The translations under genes were made by a program, and so were the position numbers. A DNA stretch of 64,000 nucleotides, taken from JAAFHB01 sp037133495 (lineage in GTDB: Bacteria; Bacteroidota; Bacteroidia; Bacteroidales; Prolixibacteraceae). This document shows, piece after piece, positions 44,440 to 53,940 of the stretch. Under the pieces are notes generated by a model. It was not told the DNA's origin and did no database searches. It saw only the letters and a program-made list of their open reading frames with translations. The DNA lies in the NCBI GenBank assembly GCA_037133495.1, contig JBAXOA010000003.1, positions 1 through 64,000 of the forward strand, in the 5' to 3' direction. Every line of letters starts with the position of its first letter. Positions within the stretch are counted from its first letter, which is position 1.

Positions 44440-45732
44440 ATGAAAAATCTGTTAATTGTTTTCTTCCTGGGAATGGCGCTATCAGTCAATGCGCAGACCA
44501 AATCGGTAAAGAATTCCTCTGCCTTGACGGAGGTTACGCCTGCAAGCGTTGGAATTTCAGCTGAGCGATTGGCACGCATTGAAACAATGTGCGCTAAGGC
44601 AGTCGCCGACAACGAGGTGCCCGGAATTGTTGCCCTCGTGGCCCGTCAGGGGAAAATTGTCTTTTACAAAGCATTTGGCAAAGCTGATAATCAAAGTGGC
44701 CGGAGTTTAAAAAGGGATGATATATTCCGGATTGCCTCTCAAAGTAAGGCGATTACAGCTACGGCGGTGATGACGCTGTGGGAAGAGGGGAAATTTAAGC
44801 TCGATGACCCGATTTCGAAATACATCCCCGAATTCAAGAATCCTAAGGTACTCAAGAATTTTCAGTACAGCGACACCACTTTCACCGGCAATCCAGCTTC
44901 GGGTGAGATCACCATCCGGCAGCTGATGAGCCACACTTCCGGCATTGGTTATGGCGTTATCGATGCCGACGAAAGGATGAAAATGATTTATCGTAAAGCG
45001 GGAGTTACTGACGCTTTTTGTGCTGACAATATTACGATTGCGGAAAGTGTTAAGAAGCTGGCTAAGTTGCCATTACATCACAATCCAGGAGAGAAATTCA
45101 CCTATAGCGAGGGACTCGATGTGTTGGGTTATCTGATCGAAATTGTTTCCGGGATGCCTTTTGATCAGTACCTGAGAAAACATATCTTCGATCCCCTTGG
45201 TATGAATGATACCTGGTTTTACCTGCCGTCTGAAAAGGCCGATCGGTTGGTTTCGGTTCAGCAAAAGAATGGGAAAGGGGAGTGGACCCGGTATCCTGTC
45301 ACATTCTACGATCCCGATTATCCGATCAAAGGGGCAAAAGCGTTCTTTTCAGGAGGTGCCGGATTGTCCAGTACCGCTAAAGATTACGCCACCTTCCTTC
45401 AAATGTACCTGAACGGCGGAGAATTTAATGGCGTCCGGATTCTGAGCCGGACAACAGTTGCCACAATTTTAAGTAACCAGACAGGAAGTATCTGGGGCGG
45501 ACCAGAGAAGTTTTTCGGATTGGCCTTTTCTGTCTTGACGCAGCGGGGTGAGGAGCTGGGAGGCAACGGCAGTGCCGGAACTTTCGAATGGGGTGGCTAT
45601 TTTAATACCTCGTATTTTGCCGATCCTAAAGAGAAAATCATCGGTATTTTGTTGAAACAGACCCAGGGGCCGACCAATGACAATACCGGATGGAAATTTC
45701 GCCAGCTTATTGGTCAGGCGCTGGATGATTGA
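44440..45732 (+). CDS. serine hydrolase (class C beta-lactamase/esterase fold)
   Basis: A 430-residue exported protein (signal peptide about 1-19, VNAQ). Active-site motifs: S100-Q-S-K103, Y222-S-E, and W384-G-G in place of the K-T/S-G box. The WGG form is known from EstB-type esterases, so this is more likely an esterase or D-aminopeptidase-like hydrolase than an antibiotic-degrading enzyme. It stands alone with its own promoter. The codon use and GC content look somewhat higher than in the neighbours, which may hint at later acquisition, but I could not quantify this. Confidence 0.85.
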   Translation: MKNLLIVFFLGMALSVNAQTKSVKNSSALTEVTPASVGISAERLARIETMCAKAVADNEVPGIVALVARQGKIVFYKAFGKADNQSGRSLKRDDIFRIASQSKAITATAVMTLWEEGKFKLDDPISKYIPEFKNPKVLKNFQYSDTTFTGNPASGEITIRQLMSHTSGIGYGVIDADERMKMIYRKAGVTDAFCADNITIAESVKKLAKLPLHHNPGEKFTYSEGLDVLGYLIEIVSGMPFDQYLRKHIFDPLGMNDTWFYLPSEKADRLVSVQQKNGKGEWTRYPVTFYDPDYPIKGAKAFFSGGAGLSSTAKDYATFLQMYLNGGEFNGVRILSRTTVATILSNQTGSIWGGPEKFFGLAFSVLTQRGEELGGNGSAGTFEWGGYFNTSYFADPKEKIIGILLKQTQGPTNDNTGWKFRQLIGQALDD

Positions 45733-45872
45733 TCGTCAATTATATAAAGTTCCAGCTACTGCAAATAGCGCGAGAAATTCCGGTTCCTGCGATTTCAAAT
45801 CCCGGTTAATGTAACTTACAGAATTAGTAAAATCACGGTAATTATATCTCACAAATTAAATCATCAATTATT

Positions 45873-46211
45873 ATGAAAAACCATACATTAATTACAACCA
45901 GTACCACCCTCGAAGGGTATAAGATTGTTAAACAACTTGGCCTTGTTCGTGGAATTACAGTTCGTTCACGCAGCATATTAGGGAATATGGCAGGTGGATT
46001 TATGACTATTTTTGGAGGCAAGAGCGCCATTTATACTGAATTGTGCGAAAATGCCCGCGAAGAAGCATTTCAACTGATGATTCAGCATGCCGAACAATTA
46101 GGCGCCAATGCCATTATTAGTATGCGCTACGATGCCAATGAGGTGATGAACGGCCTCACCGAAGTGCTGGCGTACGGCACTGCCGTTGTTGTCGTCGAAG
46201 AAATAAGGTAG
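45873..46211 (+). CDS. YbjQ/UPF0145 family protein
   Basis: A 112-residue soluble protein of the YbjQ family: TTSTTLEGYKIVKQLG at the start, VRSRSILGNMAGGFMTIFGG in the middle, AREEAFQLMIQHAEQLGANAIISMRYD next. The family has a heavy-metal-binding-like oligomeric fold but no settled function. The length is that of the family. It is a single gene, 119 bases before the SPFH operon. Confidence 0.9.
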   Translation: MKNHTLITTSTTLEGYKIVKQLGLVRGITVRSRSILGNMAGGFMTIFGGKSAIYTELCENAREEAFQLMIQHAEQLGANAIISMRYDANEVMNGLTEVLAYGTAVVVVEEIR

Positions 46212-46282
46212 GATTATCTGATTTAAATCTTCATTATTAATTTCTCTGTCTTTTTTAAATACTATTAAAAGTCATTGTTTTG

Positions 46283-46324
46283 TGATATTTAAAATGATAT
46301 CATTGTGATATCATTTTAATATCA
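46283..46324. promoter_or_regulatory. palindromic operator before the SPFH-RHH operon
   Basis: The core (46291-46317) is a perfect palindrome: AAAATGATATCA, TTG, TGATATCATTTT. It extends outward with one single-base slip to a ~42-bp near-palindrome carrying TGATAT on the plus strand at 46283, 46295 and 46306 and its complement at 46297, 46308 and 46319. It ends 7 bases before the SPFH ATG, so a bound protein should block transcription or translation. The ribbon-helix-helix protein encoded at the end of the same operon is the natural candidate to bind it. Confidence 0.7.
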
Positions 46325-46330
46325 TAAATC

Positions 46331-47251
46331 ATGGAAAAGGAAATTAGATTGGCGAACAATGGATTCTTACATTTATTGGTCGCATTGGTGTTATTATTTG
46401 CCCCGTTGGGGTTGATTTTTACTCATGAAGGTTGGTGTATCCCGGTATTTATTTTTACTGCTTTCGTTGGAATATTCTGGCTGACAGGCTTATTTATCAT
46501 ACAGCCAAACCAAACAAGTGTTCTGGTATTTTTTGGAAAATATCAGGGAACAGTTAAGACGAACGGTTTTTTCTGGCTTAATCCGTTTTATTCGAAAAAG
46601 AAAGTCTCGTTGCGTGTCCGCAACCTTGAATCGGATGTGATAAAGGTAAACGACCAGCAGGGGAATCCAATACTGATCAGTGCAATAGTGGTTTGGAAGG
46701 TTATCGACACCTACAAAGCAGTGTTTGACATTGAGGCACTTGAAGAGGTTGATCCCAAAACGGGAATGAAAAAAACCAAATCGGAGGAGTCGTACCAGAA
46801 ATTCATCAAGATTCAGACTGAATCGGCATTGCGAAAAATTGCTCATACTTATCCTTACGACAATATTGAACAGGATAAGGAAGGGGCTGAAATTATCTGT
46901 CTGCGCTCAGGGATCGATGAAATAAACCGTTCCCTTGCTTCTGAAATCGGCGAGCGGCTTTTGCTGGTTGGAATAGAAGTAATTGAGGCGCGTATATCAA
47001 ATCTTTCATATGCTCCTGAAATTGCTGGTGCTATGCTGCGTCGTCAGCAAGCTACCGCGATCGTAGCAGCCCGGCAGAAAATTGTTGAAGGAGCAGTAGG
47101 CATGGTTAAATTGGCACTTGATGAGCTTAAAGACCAGCATATTATCGAACTTGACGATGAGAAAAAAGCATCTATGGTGAGCAACTTACTGGTCGTCCTT
47201 TGTGCCGACGAGTCAGCCCGGCCTGTGATAAACGCAGGTTCCTTATATTAA
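46331..47251 (+). CDS. SPFH/band-7 domain membrane protein
   Basis: A 306-residue protein. Two hydrophobic segments (about 12-30 and 38-60) precede a band-7 domain (about 60-270, with NQTSVLVFFGKYQGTVKTNG and the ARQKIVEGAVGM tail). SPFH proteins form large membrane-tethered cages or scaffolds. The version here, followed by a small ribbon-helix-helix protein in frame 9 bases on, is a pair I know from many bacteria; its role is unknown. The operon is preceded by a long palindrome. Confidence 0.9.
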   Translation: MEKEIRLANNGFLHLLVALVLLFAPLGLIFTHEGWCIPVFIFTAFVGIFWLTGLFIIQPNQTSVLVFFGKYQGTVKTNGFFWLNPFYSKKKVSLRVRNLESDVIKVNDQQGNPILISAIVVWKVIDTYKAVFDIEALEEVDPKTGMKKTKSEESYQKFIKIQTESALRKIAHTYPYDNIEQDKEGAEIICLRSGIDEINRSLASEIGERLLLVGIEVIEARISNLSYAPEIAGAMLRRQQATAIVAARQKIVEGAVGMVKLALDELKDQHIIELDDEKKASMVSNLLVVLCADESARPVINAGSLY

Positions 47252-47259
47252 TTGACGGA

Positions 47260-47451
47260 ATGACAACGAAAAAAACATTTGTGCTGCGAATCAGTCCGGA
47301 GGTGTTTGAAGCCCTTGAACGCTGGGCAGCGGATGAATTTCGCAGCATGAATGGACAGATCGAATATATTTTAACTCAAGGGTTGAAAAAAGCACGAAGG
47401 CTTCCGGTTAAAAAGAGAAATCCGGAAAATATTAAAGCTGTTGATGATTGA
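47260..47451 (+). CDS. Arc-like ribbon-helix-helix DNA-binding protein
   Basis: A 63-residue protein. KTFVLRISPEVFEALERWA gives the beta strand and first helix and RSMNGQIEYILTQGL the second helix, as in Arc/MetJ repressors. ATG 47260 lies 9 bases after the SPFH stop; an upstream in-frame start would overlap that gene. The C-terminal tail is basic (KKARRLPVKKR). It probably represses its own operon through the palindrome at 46283-46324 (inference). Confidence 0.85.
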   Translation: MTTKKTFVLRISPEVFEALERWAADEFRSMNGQIEYILTQGLKKARRLPVKKRNPENIKAVDD

Positions 47452-47616
47452 TATTTAATTGTTTAGACTTTTTAAGAAACGAATTTGATATTAATTTTAC
47501 TTTAAATTTTATTTAAAGTAAACACTGTTATTTTTCAAGGCGAATTTATTTATCTATTTTTACTGCGTTTTAGAAGTTGAGAAAGTGTTATAGTCTTGAA
47601 TAATAATATCATAGCA

Positions 47617-49272
47617 ATGTTAAAAAGTATATTTCAGATCGAACGTGCAAAGTATTCTCCCAAGATGCCAAAAGCATTGGCAGGTATAGTAAAACTTGTT
47701 GAAGGCGAAAAAACCGATTCGGTCGCTGATCAAAAGGAGATTAAGGAACTTTTCCCCGGCACCTACGGCATGCCGATTATCAAATTTGAAGAAGGTGTCT
47801 CAGGTCTTGAATCTTTGGAAGTTAATGTTGGTGTTATTTTATCGGGCGGACAGGCACCAGGCGGACACAATGTGATCGCCGGATTATTTGATGGTTTGAA
47901 AAAGCTGAATCCCTCCAATAAATTATATGGATTTCTTGGCGGCCCAATCGGTTTGGTTGATCATAAATACCTGGAACTGACTGCCGAAATAATTGATGAA
48001 TACCGCAATACCGGAGGTTTCGATATTATTGGATCAGGACGAACCAAATTAGAGGATGCTGCCCAGTTTGACAAAGGGGTTAAAATCTGCAAACAGCTTG
48101 GAATAAAGGCTATTGTTATTATTGGAGGAGACGATTCCAACACAAATGCATGCGTATTGGCTGAATATTATCTGCAGAAAAATACAGGAATTCAGGTGAT
48201 TGGTTGTCCCAAAACAATTGATGGCGACTTGAAAAATGAGATGATTGAAGCCTCTTTTGGTTTCGATACCGCTTGTAAAGTTTATTCAGAGCTGATTGGA
48301 AATATCATGCGCGATGCCAATTCAGCCAAAAAATACTGGCATTTTATAAAACTAATGGGACGTTCTGCTTCTCATATCGGTTTGGAATGTGCCCTTCAGT
48401 CAAGACCTAATGTTTGTATTATTTCGGAAGAAGTAGCAGCAAAAGAACAAACGCTGGAACAGATTGTCAATGAAATTACTGATATCGTTACCCGCCGTGC
48501 CAAAAATGATGAAACATTTGGTGTGGCTTTGATTCCGGAGGGTCTTGTGGAATTTATCCCTGAGATGAAAGTATTGATTTCAGAGTTAAATGACTTGCTT
48601 GCCGAGGGACACGAAACAGCTGAAGCTTTTCAGGCATTGCCCACTAATACAGAGAAACGCGATTTTGTAATTGATAATCTTAGTTATGAATCCTCGAAGG
48701 TTTATGCTTCGCTTCCTACCCGCATCGCCCGTCAGCTGACTCTTGATCGTGACCCTCACGGAAATGTTCAGGTTTCGCGCATCGAAACCGAACGCCTCCT
48801 GATCGAGATGGTGGAAAAACGATTGGCTGAAATGGTAAGAAGCGGAATAAAAGTGAAATTTTCTGCGCAAAGCCACTTTTTTGGCTATGAAGGCCGGTGT
48901 GCGGCGCCATCCAATTTTGATTCAGACTATTGCTACACACTGGGTTATGTTGCTTCCTTGTTAATCGGGAATGGCAAAACGGGCTATATGGCATCTGTCC
49001 GGAATACAACAGCTGCCGCAGCAGACTGGATCCCCGGAGGTGTGCCAATCACGATGATGATGAATATGGAACGTCGTCATGGTGAAATGAAACCGGTAAT
49101 CCAGAAAGCGCTGGTTCATCTCGATGGAGCACCGTTTAAGGCTTTTGAGCAAAAACGTGATGAGTGGGCTATTAAAACTTCATTTGTCTATCCTGGTCCG
49201 ATTCAATACTGGGGACCAGTTTCCGTATGCGATGCACCAACGAAAACATTGCAACTGGAAAAGGGGATCTAA
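47617..49272 (+). CDS. pfp: pyrophosphate-dependent fructose-6-phosphate 1-phosphotransferase
   Basis: A 551-residue PFK-fold enzyme from ATG 47617 (a TTG seven codons upstream is also possible). The GGDDS motif at 170-174, with Asp in the position that is Gly in ATP-PFK, and PKTIDGDLKN mark the PPi-dependent long-form PFP group. It interconverts fructose-6-phosphate and fructose-1,6-bisphosphate with pyrophosphate, allowing reversible glycolysis, common in anaerobic Bacteroidota. It is monocistronic. The ATG is preceded by an AT-rich 140-base leader. Confidence 0.93.
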   Translation: MLKSIFQIERAKYSPKMPKALAGIVKLVEGEKTDSVADQKEIKELFPGTYGMPIIKFEEGVSGLESLEVNVGVILSGGQAPGGHNVIAGLFDGLKKLNPSNKLYGFLGGPIGLVDHKYLELTAEIIDEYRNTGGFDIIGSGRTKLEDAAQFDKGVKICKQLGIKAIVIIGGDDSNTNACVLAEYYLQKNTGIQVIGCPKTIDGDLKNEMIEASFGFDTACKVYSELIGNIMRDANSAKKYWHFIKLMGRSASHIGLECALQSRPNVCIISEEVAAKEQTLEQIVNEITDIVTRRAKNDETFGVALIPEGLVEFIPEMKVLISELNDLLAEGHETAEAFQALPTNTEKRDFVIDNLSYESSKVYASLPTRIARQLTLDRDPHGNVQVSRIETERLLIEMVEKRLAEMVRSGIKVKFSAQSHFFGYEGRCAAPSNFDSDYCYTLGYVASLLIGNGKTGYMASVRNTTAAAADWIPGGVPITMMMNMERRHGEMKPVIQKALVHLDGAPFKAFEQKRDEWAIKTSFVYPGPIQYWGPVSVCDAPTKTLQLEKGI

Positions 49273-49336
49273 TTTGGCACTTTGATATTTGAGAATTCGG
49301 CAATTTGAAAATTAGACAATGTGCTAATGAGATAAT

Positions 49337-49379
49337 AGGCTTTAGACTATTTGGCTTTTAGGCTAATAGTCTAAAGCCT
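49337..49379. repeat. 15-bp perfect-stem hairpin
   Basis: AGGCTTTAGACTATT (49337-49351) and its exact complement (49365-49379) flank a 13-base loop, 65 bases after the pfp stop. No T-run follows. It may terminate or protect the pfp transcript, or be a dispersed intergenic repeat; the flanking string AATTTGAAAATT with GTGCTAATG resembles the repeat remnants near 61.7 and 62.5 kb. Confidence 0.55.
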
Positions 49380-49478
49380 GATTGAAATAAGGTTAAATTT
49401 CTCCTTGAAAAAAAAAGAGGGTCAGGAGGGAATTTGGGTTCGGCTCCGCTCAGCAAAAGGAGAATGGCTCCGCTCCTT

Positions 49479-49550
49479 CAACCCATCAACCCATCAACCT
49501 ATCAACCCATCAACCCATCAACCCATCAACCTATCAACCCATCAACTTCT
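49479..49550. repeat. 8-bp tandem repeat (CAACCCAT)n
   Basis: Nine consecutive 8-base units, six CAACCCAT, two CAACCTAT and a degenerate last one, without spacers. It lies 10 bases beyond the rsmE 3' end. The absence of spacers rules out CRISPR. Such arrays vary in copy number by slippage and may be useful as a strain marker. Any reading frame through it is artefactual. Confidence 0.85.
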
Positions 49551-49559
49551 CATATAAAC

Positions 49560-50261
49560 CTATTGATTAATCAGATTGACGGTATGACAAGCCACCAGGG
49601 CCGCAGTTTCGGTTCTTAATCGTGAATCACCTAATGAAACCGGGATAAATCCTTCGTTAATTGCCATTTCAACCTCTTCGGCAGAGAAATCCCCTTCAGG
49701 GCCTATCAATATAAAAACTGCTGCTCCTTTGACTAAGGCATCGCGCAAAAGCACTTTGTCTCCAACATTACAATGCGCAATAAACTTCAGTCCGTCGAAT
49801 GAACTCTTTATAGTTTCCTTGAAGGTTTGAATCGGTTTTAATTGGGGGAGAAAAGCTTTTATCGACTGTTTGACAGCTGAAACCATTACCTTCTCCAGTC
49901 TTTCGGGCTTAATCTCTTTTCGTTCGGAATGACGGCTAATCAATGGAATAATCCCATCAATGCCAATTTCAGTGGCTTTCTCGAGAAACCATTCATAGCG
50001 ATCGATGCTTTTGGTAGGCGAAACAGCAATTTCAAGATGGTAATTCCGTTTTCCGTAATTGTATTTTTTATCTGTTATTTTTAACAGGCATGCTTTTGGA
50101 TGCGCAGTAATAATTGTAGCCTCGCAAAATAATCCTTTCCCGTCTACCAGGTACAAAGTATCACCTTCATTTAGTCTGAGTACCCTGATGCAGTGTTTTG
50201 ATTCTTCTTCGCTTAGCCGGTATGTTTCGTCCCGAAGATCGGGCGTGTAAAATAGGTGCAT
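49560..50261 (-). CDS. rsmE: 16S rRNA (uracil1498-N3)-methyltransferase
   Basis: A 233-residue SPOUT-class methyltransferase. The N-terminal PUA-like domain begins HLFYTPDLRDETYRLSEEE; the C-terminal knot contains LIGPEGDFSAEEVEMA and the end segment VSLGDSRLRTETAALVA that binds SAM. RsmE methylates U1498 of 16S rRNA in the assembled 30S subunit. ATG 50261 is chosen because it gives the conserved N-terminus; the longer in-frame start at 50384 adds 41 hydrophobic residues not seen in the family. Confidence 0.93.
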   Translation of the reverse strand: MHLFYTPDLRDETYRLSEEESKHCIRVLRLNEGDTLYLVDGKGLFCEATIITAHPKACLLKITDKKYNYGKRNYHLEIAVSPTKSIDRYEWFLEKATEIGIDGIIPLISRHSERKEIKPERLEKVMVSAVKQSIKAFLPQLKPIQTFKETIKSSFDGLKFIAHCNVGDKVLLRDALVKGAAVFILIGPEGDFSAEEVEMAINEGFIPVSLGDSRLRTETAALVACHTVNLINQ

Positions 50262-50601
50262 GTGAAATTTTATAAAAAATTCGATTACGACTACAAATAT
50301 TTTTGCTGTTAGAAACAACAAATGATGTTGCGAAGGTAATAAGGATTTAATAATATTCCGATCAAGCCGGGCAGGCTTTGACAATTCATGAAAATTAAAA
50401 AAAGGGAAGTTTTTTATTCAATTAATATGTCTAACATATTGCATTTTAAGTTATAAATGATTAACTTACATAAGCGGATTCAAATTATTTGTCCGTAAAG
50501 TTTTCCTGCGTTTCTCCCGCAGAGACAAATGAAAATTTGCTTTTTGAAGTTCAATCATTCGTTGACACCCGCATAAGTTTTATTAAGATATACCTTAAGC
50601 A
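50262..50601. other. intergenic region between rsmE and the exporter genes
   Basis: A 340-base divergent region. The part to 50384 is an in-frame leftward extension of rsmE that is probably not translated. Beyond it I see AT-rich DNA with a weak 5-bp hairpin at 50506-50522 and a TTGACA at about 50571, about 30 bases before the exporter operon; no convincing TAnnTTTG box. No RNA gene was recognised. Confidence 0.4.
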
Positions 50602-51750
50602 ATGAAGCAGCTTTTTCCACCTGAGATTATCAAAAACAGTGCAGAAAATTATTTTATTCAGCAACACACCTCAAGCAGAGTCATTTACCTTATCCTGCTC
50701 TTACTACTGATTATTCTTTTGTTATTGTTGCCAATTCTTACAGTTGATATTACAACACAAAGCAACGGGGTAATTCGTTCGGTCGATGAAGATAATATTT
50801 TACAATCGGCTGTTTATGGAGAGGTTAAGCATGCAGCTATTTTTGAAAATACTACAGTAAAGCAAGGTGACACATTGATTGTAATCAGTACTCATAAGAT
50901 TGATGAACAAATTAATTATTACCAATTGCAGAAACGAGAGGAGCTTGTTCACATGAGCGACTTAACCCAATTGTTGGACACCGGAAAATTATTTTTAATC
51001 TCGGATTTATTCAAGCAGGAATCTACTGGCTTTCTTGGAAAACTTGAAGAGCAGAGAGTGAAAATGGTCAGGGCTGAAAAGGAGTTTCTTGTTGCCGAAG
51101 TCTTATACCGAAAAAATGTTATTCCCAAAATGGAATATGAGGAAAAATGTAATAATCACGATTACGAAATAAGCCATTACAAAAACATATTCATTCAGCA
51201 AAAATTAGTCTGGCAGTCAAAGCTTACAGATCTTGGATTGAAAGTAGATGGATTCAACTCCGGAATAGCGCAATTAGAGCGGGAAAAGAGACAATATGTT
51301 ATTACAGCTCCCATTGCGGGTACAATAACTTCCAATGCAGGAATTCGGGAGGGAAATTTTGTTGTTCCTAATCAGCAACTTGGTCGTATATCACCCGATA
51401 ATGAGCTGGTTGTGGAGTGTTATGTCGGTCCATCCAATATTGGATTGATACGCCAAAGCATGAAAGTGAGGTTTCAATTTCATGCTTACAATTATAATCA
51501 ATGGGGAATAGGTTCAGGAATAGTAACTGAAATATCCAACAATGTGATCACAATCAATAGTCAGCCTTTTTTCAAAGTCAGGTGCAGTCTCGATCAGAGC
51601 TATCTTATGCTGAAAAATGGGAGCAAAGGTTTTCTCAAAAAGGGAATGACTTTAACAGGAAGGTTTATGATCATTAATCGGACGTTATTCCAATTATTGT
51701 ACGACAAAACTGACAATTGGCTTAATCCTAAAATTTCGGCAAATGAATAG
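50602..51750 (+). CDS. HlyD-family membrane fusion protein of a peptide exporter
   Basis: A 382-residue adaptor. A single membrane helix (about 26-50) is followed by a biotinyl-lipoyl-like half (QSAVYGEVKHAAIFENTTVKQGDTL), a coiled-coil hairpin (about 115-215) and the returning lipoyl half (ITAPIAGTITSNAGIREGNFV). It should link the C39 ABC transporter in the inner membrane to an outer-membrane TolC-type channel not encoded in the window. The reading frame overlaps the ABC gene by 8 bases, so the two are co-translated. Confidence 0.9.
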   Translation: MKQLFPPEIIKNSAENYFIQQHTSSRVIYLILLLLLIILLLLLPILTVDITTQSNGVIRSVDEDNILQSAVYGEVKHAAIFENTTVKQGDTLIVISTHKIDEQINYYQLQKREELVHMSDLTQLLDTGKLFLISDLFKQESTGFLGKLEEQRVKMVRAEKEFLVAEVLYRKNVIPKMEYEEKCNNHDYEISHYKNIFIQQKLVWQSKLTDLGLKVDGFNSGIAQLEREKRQYVITAPIAGTITSNAGIREGNFVVPNQQLGRISPDNELVVECYVGPSNIGLIRQSMKVRFQFHAYNYNQWGIGSGIVTEISNNVITINSQPFFKVRCSLDQSYLMLKNGSKGFLKKGMTLTGRFMIINRTLFQLLYDKTDNWLNPKISANE

Positions 51751-53938
51751 CAGGATTAAGCAGCGTGATATTACTGATTGTGGCGCTGCTTGTTTGGCAT
51801 CTGTTGCGGCGCATTATAAACTCGGAATACCTGTTTCCCGTATCAGGCAATTGGCCGGAACTGATCAAAAGGGAACCAATGCCTGGGGATTAGTAAAAGC
51901 AGCCGAGAAAATGGGATTTTCGGCGAAGGGTGTGAAAGGAGAAATCGGAGCTCTACCTGGCGTCCCGCTTCCTGCCATTGCTCATGTTGTTGTCAACAAG
52001 GTTTTGCAACATTATGTTGTATTATATGGTGTTAAGGATGGAATTGCGAAATATATGGACCCAGGGGATGGTCTTATGCATAAAATTCCCATGGATGAAT
52101 TTGGCCAAATGTGGAGCGGCGTATTGATTTTGATGGCTCCGGGGAACGATTTTATACCAAAGAATGAAAAAATTTCAAATATCAGGCGGTTCATCTTTCT
52201 TTTAAAACCTCATCGTAGTATTTTGATTCAGTCCCTGGTAGGTGCAATTCTTTATACCGTTTTGGGACTTTCAACATCGGTCTATATTCAGAAAATCACT
52301 GATTATGTTCTTGCTGACCGAAATTTGAAGTTGCTGAATTTACTTAGCGTATTAATGTTGGTTATTCTGGTAGTCCAGCTTTTGATAGGTGTCGCGAAAA
52401 GTATTTTTGTTTTGAGAACAGGTCAGCAGATTGATTTACGCCTCATTCTTGGTTATTACAAACATTTGCTTACGTTGCCTCAACGTTTTTTCGACACTAT
52501 GCGGGTTGGCGAAATTATTTCGAGGATCAATGATGCGGTTAAGATCAGGGCATTTATAAATGACACTGCTATTTCCTTGCTGGTTAATGTGTTTATTGTA
52601 TTTTTTTCTTTCACGCTGATGTTTCTGTATAGTTGGAAACTGGCCTTTACCATCCTTACAATTGTCCCGTTTTATATCGTTATCTATTATATTACCAATC
52701 GTTTGAATAAGAAACGTGAACGGAAACTAATGGAACATTCTGCAGAGCTGGAGAGCCAGCTTGTTGAGTCTCTTAATTCGGTTAGAACGATTAAAGAATT
52801 TGGCCTTGAGGCATATTCAAATATGAAAACTGAATTACGCTTTGTTGAGTTGCTGAGAACTGTTTATAAATCAGGACTTAATGCGATATTTTCAGGCACA
52901 GGCACCGAATTTTTAAGTCGGGTTTATACCATCATATTACTTTGGGCCGGTTGTTTTTTGGTTGTTGACAATACCATTACTCCCGGTGAGCTGCTGTCGT
53001 TCTATGCCTTACTGAGTTATTTTACCGGACCGGCGGCTAGTCTTATCGGAATGAATAAGTCGATTCAAAATGCATTGATTGCCGGTGATCGCCTCTTTGA
53101 AATTATGGATCTTGAGTGCGAAGATGATGAGAACAAGATGGATCTGTCGGCCGATAAAGCAGGTGACATTATCTTCAATGATGTAACGTTCAGTTATGGC
53201 ACCCGAACTGAAGTTTTTCGTGATTTTAATTTTCGGATAGGCAAAGGTCTGATTACAGCAATAATTGGTGAAAGTGGTTCAGGAAAGACAACGCTAGTGG
53301 CTTTAATGCAAAAACTTTATCCGCTTAGTGGAGGCTCGATCTCTGTCGGAGGATACAATATCGCACATATTACCTCAGTGAGTCTTCGGAATGTGGTGGG
53401 TGTTGTTCCCCAAAAACTAGATCTGTTTGCCGGAAATATCATTGATAATATTGCCGTTGGTGAATTTCATCCTGATATTGAACGAATTATTGAAATCTCA
53501 CGGATGTTGGGAATGCTCACTTTTATCGAAAAAATGCCTGGTGGATTCAATACCTGGATTGGAGAAAATGGTGCGACTCTTTCAGGGGGGCAAAGGCAAC
53601 GAATCGCAATAGCCAGAGCCCTCTACCGCAACCCACAGATTTTGGTTTTCGACGAAGCCACCTCGTCGCTCGATTCTGAATCTGAGTTCTATGTTCAGAA
53701 AGCCGTTAATCAGCTAAAAGCTGAAGGTAAAACAGTGATTGTCATTGCACATCGCCTGAGCACTGTTGTTAATGCCGATAACATAGCCGTGCTCGAAAAT
53801 GGCAGACTAATCGAAGAGGGAAGTCATGCTCAGTTATGGGAGGCAAAAGGGAGGTATTACCAGATGTGGCAGAAACAACTTCCGCAATTCAGCAGTTTAA
53901 AGCATCAGGATTTAATTACTACCCTAAATAACGACTAA
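51743..53938 (+). CDS. C39-peptidase ABC transporter (double-glycine peptide exporter)
   Basis: A 731-residue fusion of C39 peptidase, membrane domain and ATPase. The peptidase (about 1-130) has catalytic C13 in TDCGAACLAS, H90 in LQHYVVLY and D106 in YMDPGDG, all intact. Five or six helices span about 155-440. The ATPase has Walker A GESGSGKTT, signature LSGGQRQR, Walker B ILVFDEATS and the AHRLS switch. Such proteins cut off double-glycine leaders and export the peptide. Two peptides with canonical leaders are encoded 400-800 bases downstream, and an HTH protein lies directly after. Confidence 0.94.
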   Translation: MNSRIKQRDITDCGAACLASVAAHYKLGIPVSRIRQLAGTDQKGTNAWGLVKAAEKMGFSAKGVKGEIGALPGVPLPAIAHVVVNKVLQHYVVLYGVKDGIAKYMDPGDGLMHKIPMDEFGQMWSGVLILMAPGNDFIPKNEKISNIRRFIFLLKPHRSILIQSLVGAILYTVLGLSTSVYIQKITDYVLADRNLKLLNLLSVLMLVILVVQLLIGVAKSIFVLRTGQQIDLRLILGYYKHLLTLPQRFFDTMRVGEIISRINDAVKIRAFINDTAISLLVNVFIVFFSFTLMFLYSWKLAFTILTIVPFYIVIYYITNRLNKKRERKLMEHSAELESQLVESLNSVRTIKEFGLEAYSNMKTELRFVELLRTVYKSGLNAIFSGTGTEFLSRVYTIILLWAGCFLVVDNTITPGELLSFYALLSYFTGPAASLIGMNKSIQNALIAGDRLFEIMDLECEDDENKMDLSADKAGDIIFNDVTFSYGTRTEVFRDFNFRIGKGLITAIIGESGSGKTTLVALMQKLYPLSGGSISVGGYNIAHITSVSLRNVVGVVPQKLDLFAGNIIDNIAVGEFHPDIERIIEISRMLGMLTFIEKMPGGFNTWIGENGATLSGGQRQRIAIARALYRNPQILVFDEATSSLDSESEFYVQKAVNQLKAEGKTVIVIAHRLSTVVNADNIAVLENGRLIEEGSHAQLWEAKGRYYQMWQKQLPQFSSLKHQDLITTLNND

Positions 53939-53940
53939 CT

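Noticed and set aside
49434..49619. A 61-residue rightward frame through the CAACCCAT repeat
   Set aside because: It encodes only a low-complexity QPINPST repeat, has no homologue I recognise and runs into the rsmE gene on the other strand.
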